Positions 8,333-17,504 of a stretch of DNA of 46,246 nt are shown piece after piece (the stretch's first letter is position 1; each line of letters opens with the position of its first letter). Origin of the DNA: Desulfogranum marinum (GTDB taxonomy: Bacteria; Desulfobacterota; Desulfobulbia; Desulfobulbales; Desulfobulbaceae). The notes below the pieces were generated by a model. The model had not been told where the DNA came from, ran no database searches, and saw only the letters and a program-made list of their open reading frames with translations. Both the position numbers and the translations under genes were made by a program. The stretch lies in the NCBI RefSeq assembly GCF_016918565.1, contig NZ_JAFFQD010000041.1, forward strand, positions 1-46,246, given 5' to 3'.

Positions 8333-8830
8333 ATGCGCAGAAGTCGTGTTCTTATTTTTCTTTTCGCTTTTCTTGTCATTTCCCCTGCCTTTGCTTCAGC
8401 AATACAACTGGGAGAAAAGCTTCAACCGTTCAAGCAAAAAGACTTGAACGGCAATGTTATCGACATGAGTACAATCATTGGCAAAAAGCCGGTGATGCTT
8501 GTTTTCTGGGCTTCCTGGTGCCCTAACTGCAAAGTAGAGGCGCCAAAAATTAACCAGCTGGTAGAAAAATATAAAAAACAGGGAATGGAGTTTATCGGCA
8601 TCAACATCGCCGTCAACGATTCGATCAAGAGGGCGCGCTCGTTTGTGAAAAAAACAGACATGGCATACCCGACAGTTTTTGACGCAAACAATGCAATTAC
8701 CCAGCAATATATGGTTCGCGGAGTGCCAACTATTCTGGTTGCGGACAGCAACGGCAGGGTGCAGTTCAGAAATTACGGTGCGCCCGATATAACAGAGGCA
8801 AACTTCAAACGATTGATGGGGAAAGAGTAG
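8333..8830 (+). CDS. Periplasmic TlpA-like thioredoxin
   Basis: A 165-residue exported thioredoxin-fold protein. Residues 1-23 form a signal peptide (core LIFLFAFLVI, cleavage near ASA). The active site is WASWCPNCK with Cys63 and Cys66, and the cis-proline loop is GVPTILV. It is the likely redox partner of the DsbD-type protein encoded just upstream, which would keep it reduced. A GAGGATAACTCC sequence before the ATG gives a good ribosome binding site. The CPNC active site belongs to the TlpA/ResA group, so a role in cytochrome c maturation or disulfide reduction is reasonable but not proven. Confidence 0.9.
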   Translation: MRRSRVLIFLFAFLVISPAFASAIQLGEKLQPFKQKDLNGNVIDMSTIIGKKPVMLVFWASWCPNCKVEAPKINQLVEKYKKQGMEFIGINIAVNDSIKRARSFVKKTDMAYPTVFDANNAITQQYMVRGVPTILVADSNGRVQFRNYGAPDITEANFKRLMGKE

Positions 8831-8839
8831 ACTAAACGA

Positions 8840-8868
8840 TCTGCGCCAGGTTTACCCCCCGGCGCAGA
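8840..8868. terminator. Hairpin between convergent genes
   Basis: TCTGCGCC and its exact complement GGCGCAGA enclose a 13-base loop between the rightward thioredoxin gene and the leftward thioesterase gene. There is no clear T tract, so efficiency is uncertain. Confidence 0.55.
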
Positions 8869-8894
8869 GCACGAACACTCATGAAAAAAGGAGC

Positions 8895-9320
8895 TTATGG
8901 CTCATCTTCTTCACTGACCATCTTATAGACTTGCTGCACTTCAGGAGGAATGGAACGGGGACGGCCGCTTGCTATATCGCAGAAAATAAAAAGCGTCTCA
9001 GCCCTGGCAATAACTGTATCATCGGCAGGCCGGTAAAACTTAAATTTACGAAGCGACCTGAATTTTTTAATTTGGTTAACCCAGGTGTAGACGATTAATG
9101 TATCTCCGGCATAACTCGAGTGCAGATATTCTATGGAATGAGAACGTATAATCCAAGTCGCACCGTATTCCACATATCGCTCATAAGGCCATCCCAAGGA
9201 TGCAGAATGGGCCATTGCCGCATCCTGCATCCATTGTATATAGTGAACATTGTTGACATGCCCATTGGCGTCAATGGCCGATTGGTCAACAACCAGTTCT
9301 GAGGACCCGATGGCAGCCAT
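8895..9320 (-). CDS. Acyl-CoA thioesterase, 4-hydroxybenzoyl-CoA thioesterase family
   Basis: A 141-residue single hotdog-fold protein that hydrolyses acyl-CoA or acyl-ACP thioesters. The family motif is DANGHVNNVHYIQWMQDA, with the likely catalytic Asp17; the segment YLHSSYAGDTL and the strand RAETLFIFCD are also typical. Its start overlaps the upstream tolC-type stop by one base (TAATG), so it is translationally coupled to the efflux operon as the last gene. A thioesterase there could modify a lipid-like compound handled by the pump, or be a passenger. Substrate not predictable. Confidence 0.85.
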   Translation of the reverse strand: MAAIGSSELVVDQSAIDANGHVNNVHYIQWMQDAAMAHSASLGWPYERYVEYGATWIIRSHSIEYLHSSYAGDTLIVYTWVNQIKKFRSLRKFKFYRPADDTVIARAETLFIFCDIASGRPRSIPPEVQQVYKMVSEEDEP

Positions 9321-10714
9321 TACTCTTGTCCGTTTTCCATAACTAACCCTGTAAGATTACGACCAGTTGCCGAATCCAAACGCTGCAAGGCTCGGTGGTA
9401 GCCGACCAAAGCCTGTGCCAGTCGTCCGTAGGTGGTGCTCAGATCCCGTTGCGCCTCATTAAGCCGTACCAAGGAGGCTTCCCCTGCCTCATATTCATTT
9501 TTTGCCAGATCACGATTTTCTTCGACTAAACCAACTGTTTCCCGCTGTAGCCGGACCTGCTCCTGAGCGGCTTCGAGCAGGGCAATGTCCTGGCGGATTT
9601 CAGAAGCGACCTGATTCCGTAAATTAAGCAGAGCGTAACGGGCTTCTCTTTTTGCCTGTTTCGCTTCAGCCAGGCGAGCCTTGTCTGCTCCTCCGGCAAA
9701 AAGGTTCCAGGCGATATTGACTGAAACGCTATTGCCAAAATCATCACCGGTAACGCTTACATCACCCTGCCTGGCGCCATTCACCGCACCAGCAAGCTGA
9801 ACGGTCGGGTAAAAAGGCGCTTCAGCAAGACCGGTGCCTGCTTCGGCCTGTTTAACATTCAATTCTTGGCGACGTACGTCTGGACGAGCAACAAGCGCTT
9901 CTTGAAGAAGTTGTTCAACATTTTCCTCAAAATTTTCAGTGACAAATTCACGGTCCAAGGCTTCTAACCGCACATGGGCTGGAAAGGCGGCGTCAGGTAT
10001 ACCCAGCAAAGCCGCCAAGCCGTATCCTGCCGCTTCAAACTCTCGCTGATTCAGCATCAGGTTCGTTTCAGCAGAGTTCAACTGCACTTTAATATTCAGC
10101 ACATCACCCCAGGGACCGGCACCGACATCGTATCGGTTCTGCGCATCTTCCAATTGTCGTGTGTAAAAGGCTTTATCTGCCTTGGCAATATCAACATTTG
10201 TCTGAGCAAGCTGGGCATTCAAAAAAGCCTCTGCAACTGATACCACCAACAGCCTTTGCGAATTGAGCAATCCGGAGATGTTTGCTTCTTCATCGTAGCG
10301 AGCCTTTTTTTCGTTAAAATTACGAAAAAAACCATCAAACAGGAGCCAGGTTGCCTGGAGACCAGTACTAAAATTGTCATTTGTTCTATCAGCGGTGGCT
10401 CCATACAATGAGGCTAACGCCTGACTAGTCTCGTATGCGCTGTCTGAAAGCCTTTCTTTCTGACCAACAGCGGTCAGATCGACACTTGGCCACCATGCGG
10501 CAACAGCCTGATTCACCCTGGCTCTAGCCTGCTCAATCCTTGCCTGGGCAGAGACCATATCCGGGTTGCCTGCAAGCGCTATTTCCTGGGCAGTACGCAA
10601 ATTCAACACTTCAATCCTGGATAAATCCGGGACTTCCACCTGCTCTTCTGTTGCCTGGGCCTTCATGCCGACAAGCGACAGGCAACAGGCAACTACCAGT
10701 ATATATTTTTTCAT
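9320..10714 (-). CDS. TolC-family outer-membrane efflux protein
   Basis: A 464-residue outer-membrane channel subunit. It has a signal peptide (YILVVACCLSLVG, cleavage near AQA) and two internally repeated halves of long alpha-helical hairpins rich in Ala, Glu and Gln, e.g. the helices following NPDMVSAQARIEQARARVNQA. It would provide the exit duct for the RND pump encoded upstream, from which it is separated by 140 bases. A strong AGGAGGAATAA ribosome site precedes its ATG. Family length (about 420-500 residues) fits an intact protein. Confidence 0.93.
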   Translation of the reverse strand: MKKYILVVACCLSLVGMKAQATEEQVEVPDLSRIEVLNLRTAQEIALAGNPDMVSAQARIEQARARVNQAVAAWWPSVDLTAVGQKERLSDSAYETSQALASLYGATADRTNDNFSTGLQATWLLFDGFFRNFNEKKARYDEEANISGLLNSQRLLVVSVAEAFLNAQLAQTNVDIAKADKAFYTRQLEDAQNRYDVGAGPWGDVLNIKVQLNSAETNLMLNQREFEAAGYGLAALLGIPDAAFPAHVRLEALDREFVTENFEENVEQLLQEALVARPDVRRQELNVKQAEAGTGLAEAPFYPTVQLAGAVNGARQGDVSVTGDDFGNSVSVNIAWNLFAGGADKARLAEAKQAKREARYALLNLRNQVASEIRQDIALLEAAQEQVRLQRETVGLVEENRDLAKNEYEAGEASLVRLNEAQRDLSTTYGRLAQALVGYHRALQRLDSATGRNLTGLVMENGQE

Positions 10715-10854
10715 TTATTCCTCCTGATTACCAACTCTCCTGGTTGAGGATGCCACCCCACGCAGGGATTAAGAATCATCTGTCCATACCATGAGCACCC
10801 TTCAAGTCCAAGACTTTTCAAAAGCAACACATGACATAAAAACTAATAACAACA

Positions 10855-13800
10855 TCAATTCATTACCATTCTATCTTCCCTTCTCAATGCAGCAGGCTCT
10901 ACCTCTTCACGCTTCGGCCAGCTACCGGTTTTCACCCTTCTCACCCCTCTGCGCATATCATTGACAATGACCAACAAGCTCGGAATCAGCACCAGGGTAA
11001 GAATGGTAGCAAACATAACCCCTGCTGCCAGGGACAGCGCCATGGGAATAAGAAATCTTGCCTGCATATCAGTTTCCATGATCAGGGGAGCCAAGCCACC
11101 CACCGTGGAAACCGTGGTCAGAAAAATCGCCCGAAATCTTCTTCGCCCAGCCTGTTTAACAGCCTCTAGAAAAGGCATACCTTCGGCGACATTTTCATTC
11201 ACCCTCTCGATAAGCACAATCGCATCATTGACCACCACCCCGGTCAGAGCAACCATTCCGAAAATAGACATTATAGAAAGATCGTAGCCCAGAGCAAGAT
11301 GTCCAAGCACTGCCCCGATAATCCCGAAAGGTATGGTAAAAAGAATCACCATCGGCTGAATATACGAACGAAAGATGGTGGCAATGATGACAAAAATACC
11401 TATGATTGCCAATGGAAAGGTGACCCTGAGACTGTCAAACGACTCACGTTGATTTTTTTTCGCCCCCTGTAAAGATATCTTTACGCCTGGGTGCTCTTCC
11501 ATAAGCCGGGGAAAATATCCTTTATCCAGTTCGGCAAAAATTTCATTGGCATTGGCCCTTTTCGCATCCACTTCCGCAGTGACTGCCACTCTTCGCAGCC
11601 CATCCGTGCGCGTAATGGTTGAATACCCAGCGGCCTTTTCCAGGTCAGCCACCGACAATAGCGGCACTTCTTTCCCACCGGGCGTTCTGATCCGCATCGC
11701 TTCAAAACCGGCAAGGGTACTGCGCTCATCCTTTGTGTACCGCACCTTCACGCGAATATCATCCTGACCGCGTTGCAGCCTGAAGGCCTCTTTACCAAAA
11801 AAGGATGCATTGACCTGCTCGGCCAAGTCATTGACGGTCAGGCCTAGCGTCCGGGCCTGGGGTTTGAGCTGGAGGCGCAGCTCGTTCTTTCCCGGGCTGA
11901 AATCGGAGCGCACCTGAAAAACGCCGTCAAAAGTGCTGAGCTCCTGCTGCAGATTGTCTGCAGCATCATTGATTTCTGCCATATCATGCCCCTGAAGCCA
12001 TACTTCAATCTCCGCTCCAGCCGGTCCTGCAGACAACCCTTCAAAGGTCAGTGACTTTACTCCCGGAATCGCACCTATTGCCTGCTCCCACTTCACCATC
12101 AGATCGTTGGAATGAACCCCACGGTATTCGGACCCAAGGAGCAGGACCTGGACTGAACCAAGATTAGGTCCAACTCTGCCCATGGTATTGCTCAACGTCT
12201 GCCCGACCAGGGAAAGACGTTTTTTTATCATCGGCTCGCCAGTCAGTGTCGGTGTCGTATCAGCCACCTCTACAAACGCAGTCTCGATCCGTTCCAGTGC
12301 ATTTAGTGTTACTCCTGGAGGCGTCCCATCAGGGAATTCAACAGTGGAAGTAATGACAAATCCATCAATTTTAGGAAACACTTGAAATTTCACCAACCCT
12401 GCCTGAACCAGCCCCAAGGTAAGCAGCAAAATGGACAAGGCTGTTGCCAACGAGACATAGCGCCAGCGCAGTATATGATCGAGCAATCGCATATATTTGC
12501 CGTCGACAAACCGCTCCATCCCCCTTTGCATGAACTGTTGAAAGCCTACAAGCCCTCTTGATACAGGATTTTTATATCTTTTGGGCCGGCTCATATCCGG
12601 CAAATGACTCAGGTGCGCCGGTAGTAGAAAAAGACACTCCAGCAGAGATATCAACAGGCAGGAGATAACCACTGCCGGCAAAATAGCTATAAACTTCCCC
12701 ATAACACCGCCAACCTGGGAAAGTGGAAAAAAGGCAATCACACTGGTGAGAATGGCAGCAATAACCGGCATGCCGACTTCGTCCACTCCATCTACCGCAG
12801 CACGGAGGGGTGGTTTGCCTTGCAGGCGATGCACATAGATCGCCTCTCCTACTACTATCGCGTCATCGACCACAATCCCCAGCACCATAATGAAACCGAA
12901 CAGGGAAATCATGTTGATGGATTCACCAATCATCCACAGCACAAAAAAACCACCGGCAAGGGAGATGGGAATACCAAGCCCTCCCCAAAAAGAAAGCCGC
13001 AGATCCAGGTAGAGCCAAAGCAGAAAAAAGACCAACGCCATCCCGATAATGCCGTTTCTGGCCAGCAGGTTCACCCTGGCTCTGAGAATTTCGGTATTAT
13101 CATAAAATTCCACCATTGATATCCCGGGCGGCAGCATCTGTTGCTTGGTGGCAACATAGTCGGCTACCGTATTGGAGATCTTCAGGGAATCCTCTTCCGT
13201 TGTTTTAAAAACCATCACAAAAACCGACGGAATCCCGTCGATAAGCGCTTGAACAGGATCCTCGGTAAACCCGTCATTAATTTCCGCCAGCCGGCCCAAT
13301 CGAACAAGTTCGCCATTTTCCCCGGTTAAAATAACGATCTCAGCAAGCTCTTCGCCGGTATATTTACGCCCTACGGTTCTTACCCGTATTTCCTCGCCCT
13401 GGGTCCGTATTGTTCCCCCATGGAGATTAAGGCTGGAACGGCGTATAGCATCAGCTACTTGCGCAAAATTCAATCCATATTGCTGGAGCCGATGTTCGGC
13501 AAGCTCAATGGAAATTTCAAAATCCCTGGAACCAAACACCTCTACCTGGGAAATACCGGGCAGTGCCTTGACCTCGTCCTTGACCTCGTCGGCCCACTGT
13601 TTGAGCTGTTTTTCAGTCACGTTGCCGGAAAGCGCCAGCATGGTCACCGACTCGCGCATTAGGACTTCAGTAATAACCGGCTGTTCTGCATCCAAGGGAA
13701 AGGTAGAAATTGCATCCACTTTTGACTTTACGTCATTAAGCACCTTGAGCACGTCATATCCGCCCTGAACCTCGAGAGATGCAGCGGCCATATTTTCCGA

Positions 13801-14055
13801 GGATTTAGTGGTAAACTGCTTAATCCCTTCAACCGACTCCAATGCCTCCTCAATTTTTATGCTGATCCCCTCTTCAACCTCTTCAGGGTCGGCCCCGGGA
13901 TAGGCAACATCAATCGAAATCAGATCCAGGGAAAACTGAGGAAAGGACTCGCGAAGCATATTGGCCCCTGCCAAACCGCCGGCTATAAAAATCATGATCA
14001 ACGCAATGTTGGCGAAAACCGTATTTCCCGCAAAAGCGGCAAGCACCTTCCTCAT
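10855..14055 (-). CDS. RND-family efflux permease (AcrB-type)
   Basis: A 1066-residue proton-driven inner-membrane pump, full length for the HAE-RND group. It has an N-terminal helix, two large periplasmic loops and two sets of five helices. The first helix bundle carries VVDDAIVVGEAI, whose paired aspartates form the proton relay. The second half has VVNDAIVLIERVNEN in the equivalent place. Its ATG overlaps the adaptor gene's TGA (ATGA), so the two are co-translated. With the MarR repressor, adaptor, TolC protein and thioesterase it forms a complete tripartite export operon for toxic or lipophilic compounds. Confidence 0.95.
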   Translation of the reverse strand: MRKVLAAFAGNTVFANIALIMIFIAGGLAGANMLRESFPQFSLDLISIDVAYPGADPEEVEEGISIKIEEALESVEGIKQFTTKSSENMAAASLEVQGGYDVLKVLNDVKSKVDAISTFPLDAEQPVITEVLMRESVTMLALSGNVTEKQLKQWADEVKDEVKALPGISQVEVFGSRDFEISIELAEHRLQQYGLNFAQVADAIRRSSLNLHGGTIRTQGEEIRVRTVGRKYTGEELAEIVILTGENGELVRLGRLAEINDGFTEDPVQALIDGIPSVFVMVFKTTEEDSLKISNTVADYVATKQQMLPPGISMVEFYDNTEILRARVNLLARNGIIGMALVFFLLWLYLDLRLSFWGGLGIPISLAGGFFVLWMIGESINMISLFGFIMVLGIVVDDAIVVGEAIYVHRLQGKPPLRAAVDGVDEVGMPVIAAILTSVIAFFPLSQVGGVMGKFIAILPAVVISCLLISLLECLFLLPAHLSHLPDMSRPKRYKNPVSRGLVGFQQFMQRGMERFVDGKYMRLLDHILRWRYVSLATALSILLLTLGLVQAGLVKFQVFPKIDGFVITSTVEFPDGTPPGVTLNALERIETAFVEVADTTPTLTGEPMIKKRLSLVGQTLSNTMGRVGPNLGSVQVLLLGSEYRGVHSNDLMVKWEQAIGAIPGVKSLTFEGLSAGPAGAEIEVWLQGHDMAEINDAADNLQQELSTFDGVFQVRSDFSPGKNELRLQLKPQARTLGLTVNDLAEQVNASFFGKEAFRLQRGQDDIRVKVRYTKDERSTLAGFEAMRIRTPGGKEVPLLSVADLEKAAGYSTITRTDGLRRVAVTAEVDAKRANANEIFAELDKGYFPRLMEEHPGVKISLQGAKKNQRESFDSLRVTFPLAIIGIFVIIATIFRSYIQPMVILFTIPFGIIGAVLGHLALGYDLSIMSIFGMVALTGVVVNDAIVLIERVNENVAEGMPFLEAVKQAGRRRFRAIFLTTVSTVGGLAPLIMETDMQARFLIPMALSLAAGVMFATILTLVLIPSLLVIVNDMRRGVRRVKTGSWPKREEVEPAALRREDRMVMN

Positions 14056-15242
14056 GGGGTCTTTCCAGAAACAGAGATGTTGACAAGTGAATGCTCCAGG
14101 GGATTTTCCAAGCGGGTAATAATTACGGTATCCCCTGGATTAAGCCCGCCACTGATGTATGCGTTGTGGCCTTCCATCCGTAAAACCGTAACCGGAGAGG
14201 TCCGGAGACGTTCTTCTACCACCGTATACACAGTATGCTCATTGGTCACCGCCTGCCGCGGCAGGATATATACCCCCTCAAGAATCTTTCCCGGCACCTC
14301 CACCTTACAGAACATGCCTTCTGTTAAAGGAAATGGGGCACTGCTGTTTGGCTGTAGCCTGACAGCCACCACCAGGGTTCGTGTTTGCTTATCAAAACGC
14401 ACAATTCGATCAAGCCAACCTTTGCCGCTAAGGCTTTCATTTTCGGTCCAGGTAATCCGGCAAGGTACGCTTTCCGGTCGGCCGAACCAATTGACCGGCC
14501 CGCCACTGGTCTTTGCCTGCAGCTCTAGCCAGTTGGCAGCCTCCCTGCTGTCTAAAGCGACCTGTACCTCCAGAGTACTGTCATCAACAATGGTTACAAG
14601 TTGCTTGCCGGCGGTGACATATTCATCTTTTTCCACACTGACCTCTACAATCCGACAGTCAAACGGAGCGCGAATGACACACCGCTTACGACGTAATTCT
14701 GCAAAATCACGGTCCTTCTCTATCTGACGCATCTGGTTGACAATAGAGTTTACCGCCGCTTCTGCCTGCTCCAGACTTGGCAGGGTACCTACTTTATTTT
14801 TGCGATAAAGCTGGGTTAATCTTTTCAGTTCATTTTCAGCAAGGGTAAGGTCCCCCCTCAGTGTCTTTAGCCTGGAGAGTGCTGTTTCGTAATCAAGTTG
14901 AAAATCCTGCTCATCGAGATTGATCAGTACAGTGCCCTTGGCAATGGTCCTCCCTGCTTCCAGTTGCTCATGAGTGGAAACCACCCTCCCCGCCACCTCA
15001 GATGAAAGCACCACCTTGGTTGTTGCTGTTATCTCCCCGAATCCCCCCAGCATTACACGCCTGTCTGTTGGCTGGGCCTTCATCACCTCTACAGCCAGGG
15101 CACGTTCTTTGACGGGTTTCATCTGCGGCGGCTGTTTCAGCTTTTTTAAAACGAAAAACCCGCCGCTCCCTGCACCGAGAACAAGCAAGACAACCAACAG
15201 ACGAATAAAGATAGATGGTGAACGCTCCTCTTTATTGCTCAC
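14052..15242 (-). CDS. RND efflux periplasmic adaptor (membrane fusion protein)
   Basis: A 396-residue adaptor linking the RND pump to TolC. An N-terminal membrane anchor (LLVVLLVLGAGSGGFFVL) is followed by a barrel-sandwich hybrid split around an alpha-helical hairpin (roughly residues 120-185). The lipoyl-like halves contain GTVLINLDEQDF and VIRAPFDCRI. The C-terminal part has the beta-barrel and membrane-proximal segments (AVTNEHTVYTVVEERL). It overlaps the marR start region by 11 bases and the pump by 4, indicating tight coupling. Confidence 0.93.
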   Translation of the reverse strand: MSNKEERSPSIFIRLLVVLLVLGAGSGGFFVLKKLKQPPQMKPVKERALAVEVMKAQPTDRRVMLGGFGEITATTKVVLSSEVAGRVVSTHEQLEAGRTIAKGTVLINLDEQDFQLDYETALSRLKTLRGDLTLAENELKRLTQLYRKNKVGTLPSLEQAEAAVNSIVNQMRQIEKDRDFAELRRKRCVIRAPFDCRIVEVSVEKDEYVTAGKQLVTIVDDSTLEVQVALDSREAANWLELQAKTSGGPVNWFGRPESVPCRITWTENESLSGKGWLDRIVRFDKQTRTLVVAVRLQPNSSAPFPLTEGMFCKVEVPGKILEGVYILPRQAVTNEHTVYTVVEERLRTSPVTVLRMEGHNAYISGGLNPGDTVIITRLENPLEHSLVNISVSGKTP

Positions 15243-15741
15243 GAAATTCTCCTTTGGTTTTCTCTGAGTACTCCCCGTTTTGCACGGGTTGCAGAACTTG
15301 CTCGACTTTGGTCAGCACTTCTTCCCATTTTTGGGCAATTTCAGGACCAACATCCTCCAACAACTGAGTAAACACATGCAGCACTTTTTCTTCCATGGCA
15401 TCCAAACATGCCTTTTCATCAGGGCTCACCCGAATAACGACTTTGCGCCGATCCTGTTTTGACCGATCTCTGGTCAGAAGACTACGATCAACCAGCTTAT
15501 CGACCATAACAGAGACCGAAGGAGGAGAAACATTTAACTTTTCTGCAAGCTCTTTTACCGTGATCTCACCTTGATGACGAACGGTCATCAGCAATTTAAA
15601 CTGGGAAACAGATAACTCTAACGGCCCTCCGCCGCCCTCGGTTTCAGTTTCCAAACGGGCAAAGGTGGAAAAGATGTGATGCTGCACCATCTTCCCAACC
15701 TTGAATATGTACCTTGCCTGCTCCTGGGATTCTCTTTGCAC
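15232..15741 (-). CDS. MarR-family transcriptional repressor of the efflux operon
   Basis: A 169-residue winged-helix regulator with a GTG start and an AGAGG ribosome site 9 bases upstream. The DNA-recognition segment is VKELAEKLNVSPPSVSVMVDKLVDRSLLTRD, followed by a wing QDRRKVVIRVS with the D-x-R motif usual for MarR proteins. It is the first gene of the leftward MarR-adaptor-RND-TolC-thioesterase operon. A perfect 11-bp-arm palindrome overlaps its promoter, which strongly suggests autorepression relieved by a pump substrate. The Ser/Lys/Glu-rich C-terminal tail is longer than in typical 140-residue members. Confidence 0.92.
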   Translation of the reverse strand: MQRESQEQARYIFKVGKMVQHHIFSTFARLETETEGGGGPLELSVSQFKLLMTVRHQGEITVKELAEKLNVSPPSVSVMVDKLVDRSLLTRDRSKQDRRKVVIRVSPDEKACLDAMEEKVLHVFTQLLEDVGPEIAQKWEEVLTKVEQVLQPVQNGEYSEKTKGEFREQ

Positions 15742-15771
15742 TGTTTGCGACCTCTGCTTGCTTAATAAATA

Positions 15772-15796
15772 TAATAATTAGAATGTCTAATTATTA
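15772..15796. promoter_or_regulatory. MarR operator palindrome
   Basis: Two perfect 11-base arms (TAATAATTAGA and its complement) flank a 3-base centre, 31-55 bases before the marR start codon. MarR proteins bind AT-rich palindromes of this size. The palindrome covers the -10 region of the promoter whose TTGACA is at 15811-15816, so binding would block polymerase. Confidence 0.8.
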
Positions 15797-15816
15797 ATCA
15801 GGCAAATAATTGTCAA
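15788..15816 (-). promoter_or_regulatory. Promoter of the MarR/RND efflux operon
   Basis: Leftward TTGACA (complement of 15811-15816) is followed after 17 bases by TAATTA (complement of 15788-15793), which lies inside the palindromic operator. The -35 is perfect and the -10 partial, consistent with a repressible promoter. Confidence 0.6.
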
Positions 15817-16076
15817 CTGTTTTTTAATAGTGTCCAGCAGTAATAAAACATCTTCGCTCCTTCCTTTCAGTGGTACTGCCAAGGTATTAGGCTTGACTTT
15901 TGCGTTCCCATTTGTTCAGAACATTCGTTTTCCTTCATTCATCCAAGGCGAACTCTACCCCGGAGTCCTCATCAACACTTTGCCATCTTTGAATTAAGTT
16001 TTATTTTCAGGATGATACAGTGAAAGCAAACGAGATATAAAGGGAACAGAATGTTCACCAAGGGCTAAAAACAATC
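15817..16076. other. Intergenic region between divergent marR and MATE genes
   Basis: About 260 bases with no open frame or RNA fold that I can support. Any promoter for the MATE gene must lie here, but I see no clear -35/-10 pair. The operator next to marR is about 280 bases from the MATE start, too far for obvious joint control. Confidence 0.4.
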
Positions 16077-17468
16077 ATGAAAATTAAAAATCTCCACCTC
16101 CTTGAAGGCCTTTGCCAATTACGCCTGACAGGCCCTATCATTCTTGCCCAACTTTCGCAAACAGCAATGGGATTTGTCGACACCATCATGGCGGGCAGGG
16201 TGAGCCCTGTTGATCTGGCAGCAGTGGCGGTCGGAGCTTCCATTTTTACACCACTGTTTCTTTTTATGGTTGGTCTGCTTTCTGCTGTTATGCCGCTTGT
16301 TGCCCAAGCGCATGGCAGAAGCGATGCAAAGGGGATGCGCACCGCAATGCAGCAAGGGCTGCTTACCGGTGTAATTACAGGGATAGTATTAATGTTCCTG
16401 CTCATGTCTATTTCACCTTTTCTGATATGGATGGATGTGGATGCTGCTGTCATCCCCCTCACCGAAAAATACCTCTTTGCCGTTTCCCTGGGATTTCCCA
16501 TAACCGGCCTTTTCCTGGCATTGAGAAATGGGAGCGACGGCTTTTCCAAGCCACGACTTTCCATGTTTGCTGGGTTTGTAGGGTTGACGGTAAACGTGAT
16601 TGCCAACTACATATTCATCTATGGGAAATTCGGCATACCTGCCATGGGCGGGGTCGGGTGCGGCTGGGCAACCTCCCTTTCCATGCTCGCCATGTTTATT
16701 GCCATGGCCTTCATGTTGAGCAAAAACCGCAGCACAGCTTCCCTGGGCCTCTTTAACCACCTTGCCCCGCGCTTGATACGAACCATCCACATACTTCTTT
16801 TTCTCGGCCTCCCCATAGGGCTCTCTCTGTTTGTGGAATGCTCAATTTTTGCTGTCATTGCCTTACTTATCTCAAGGCTTGGAGCAGAGATCGTTGCTGC
16901 CCATCAGGTGGCACTTAATTTTACCTCTCTGCTTTTTATGGTGCCATACAGCCTTTCCATGGCACTCACTGTACGAGTCGGCTTTACAATTGGCAGACAA
17001 CAAAACAGACGGCTGGCCAGGGTAGTGAAAAGCGGCCTGACAATTGCCCTTTGTTGTGCGATCATCACCTGTCTGTTTATTATCACCTCGGCAAAATATA
17101 TTGCCGCAATGTATACACCGGATCCAGACGTCCAGGCATTGGCAGCATCCCTGATGATTTTTGCCGCCTTTTTTCAACTACCCGACGCCATTCAGATTAA
17201 CTGCGCAGGAGCCTTGCGAGGCTTCAAGGATACCAAAATTCCTATGGTACTAATGGTGGTGGCGTACTGGGGTATAGGGTTGCCGGTAGGATATATGTTG
17301 GGTTTAGGGGAGCTGGGTGGCAGGGAACAGGGCCCTGAGGGATTCTGGATCGGCCTGATCTGCGGCCTTACGGCATCTGCCTTTTTCCTGAGCAGACGCC
17401 TCCATAAGCTGTTAGTAGAAAAAACTGCCCTGATGCAGCAAAATGGCTCTGCGCAGAAAGTACAGTAG
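16077..17468 (+). CDS. MATE-family multidrug exporter (NorM-like)
   Basis: A 463-residue, 12-helix cation-coupled exporter. Family signatures include QTAMGFVDTIMAGRVSPVDLAA near residues 22-43 and, in the second half, GAEIVAAHQVALNFTSLLF and CAGALRGFKDT. Length matches NorM/MdtK proteins (450-480). Ribosome binding is weak (AGGG about 13 bases upstream); the ATG at 16077 is kept because it places the first helix correctly. It ends 36 bases from the convergent metF gene and is divergent from the RND efflux operon, so two drug exporters sit side by side. Confidence 0.92.
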   Translation: MKIKNLHLLEGLCQLRLTGPIILAQLSQTAMGFVDTIMAGRVSPVDLAAVAVGASIFTPLFLFMVGLLSAVMPLVAQAHGRSDAKGMRTAMQQGLLTGVITGIVLMFLLMSISPFLIWMDVDAAVIPLTEKYLFAVSLGFPITGLFLALRNGSDGFSKPRLSMFAGFVGLTVNVIANYIFIYGKFGIPAMGGVGCGWATSLSMLAMFIAMAFMLSKNRSTASLGLFNHLAPRLIRTIHILLFLGLPIGLSLFVECSIFAVIALLISRLGAEIVAAHQVALNFTSLLFMVPYSLSMALTVRVGFTIGRQQNRRLARVVKSGLTIALCCAIITCLFIITSAKYIAAMYTPDPDVQALAASLMIFAAFFQLPDAIQINCAGALRGFKDTKIPMVLMVVAYWGIGLPVGYMLGLGELGGREQGPEGFWIGLICGLTASAFFLSRRLHKLLVEKTALMQQNGSAQKVQ

Positions 17469-17504
17469 GGACGGAAATCAAAAGGGAAAAATATACAGGG
17501 TTGA

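Noticed and set aside
10961-11287. Many long frames antisense to the RND, adaptor and TolC genes
   Set aside because: They are shadows of strongly supported genes, without ribosome sites or motifs.
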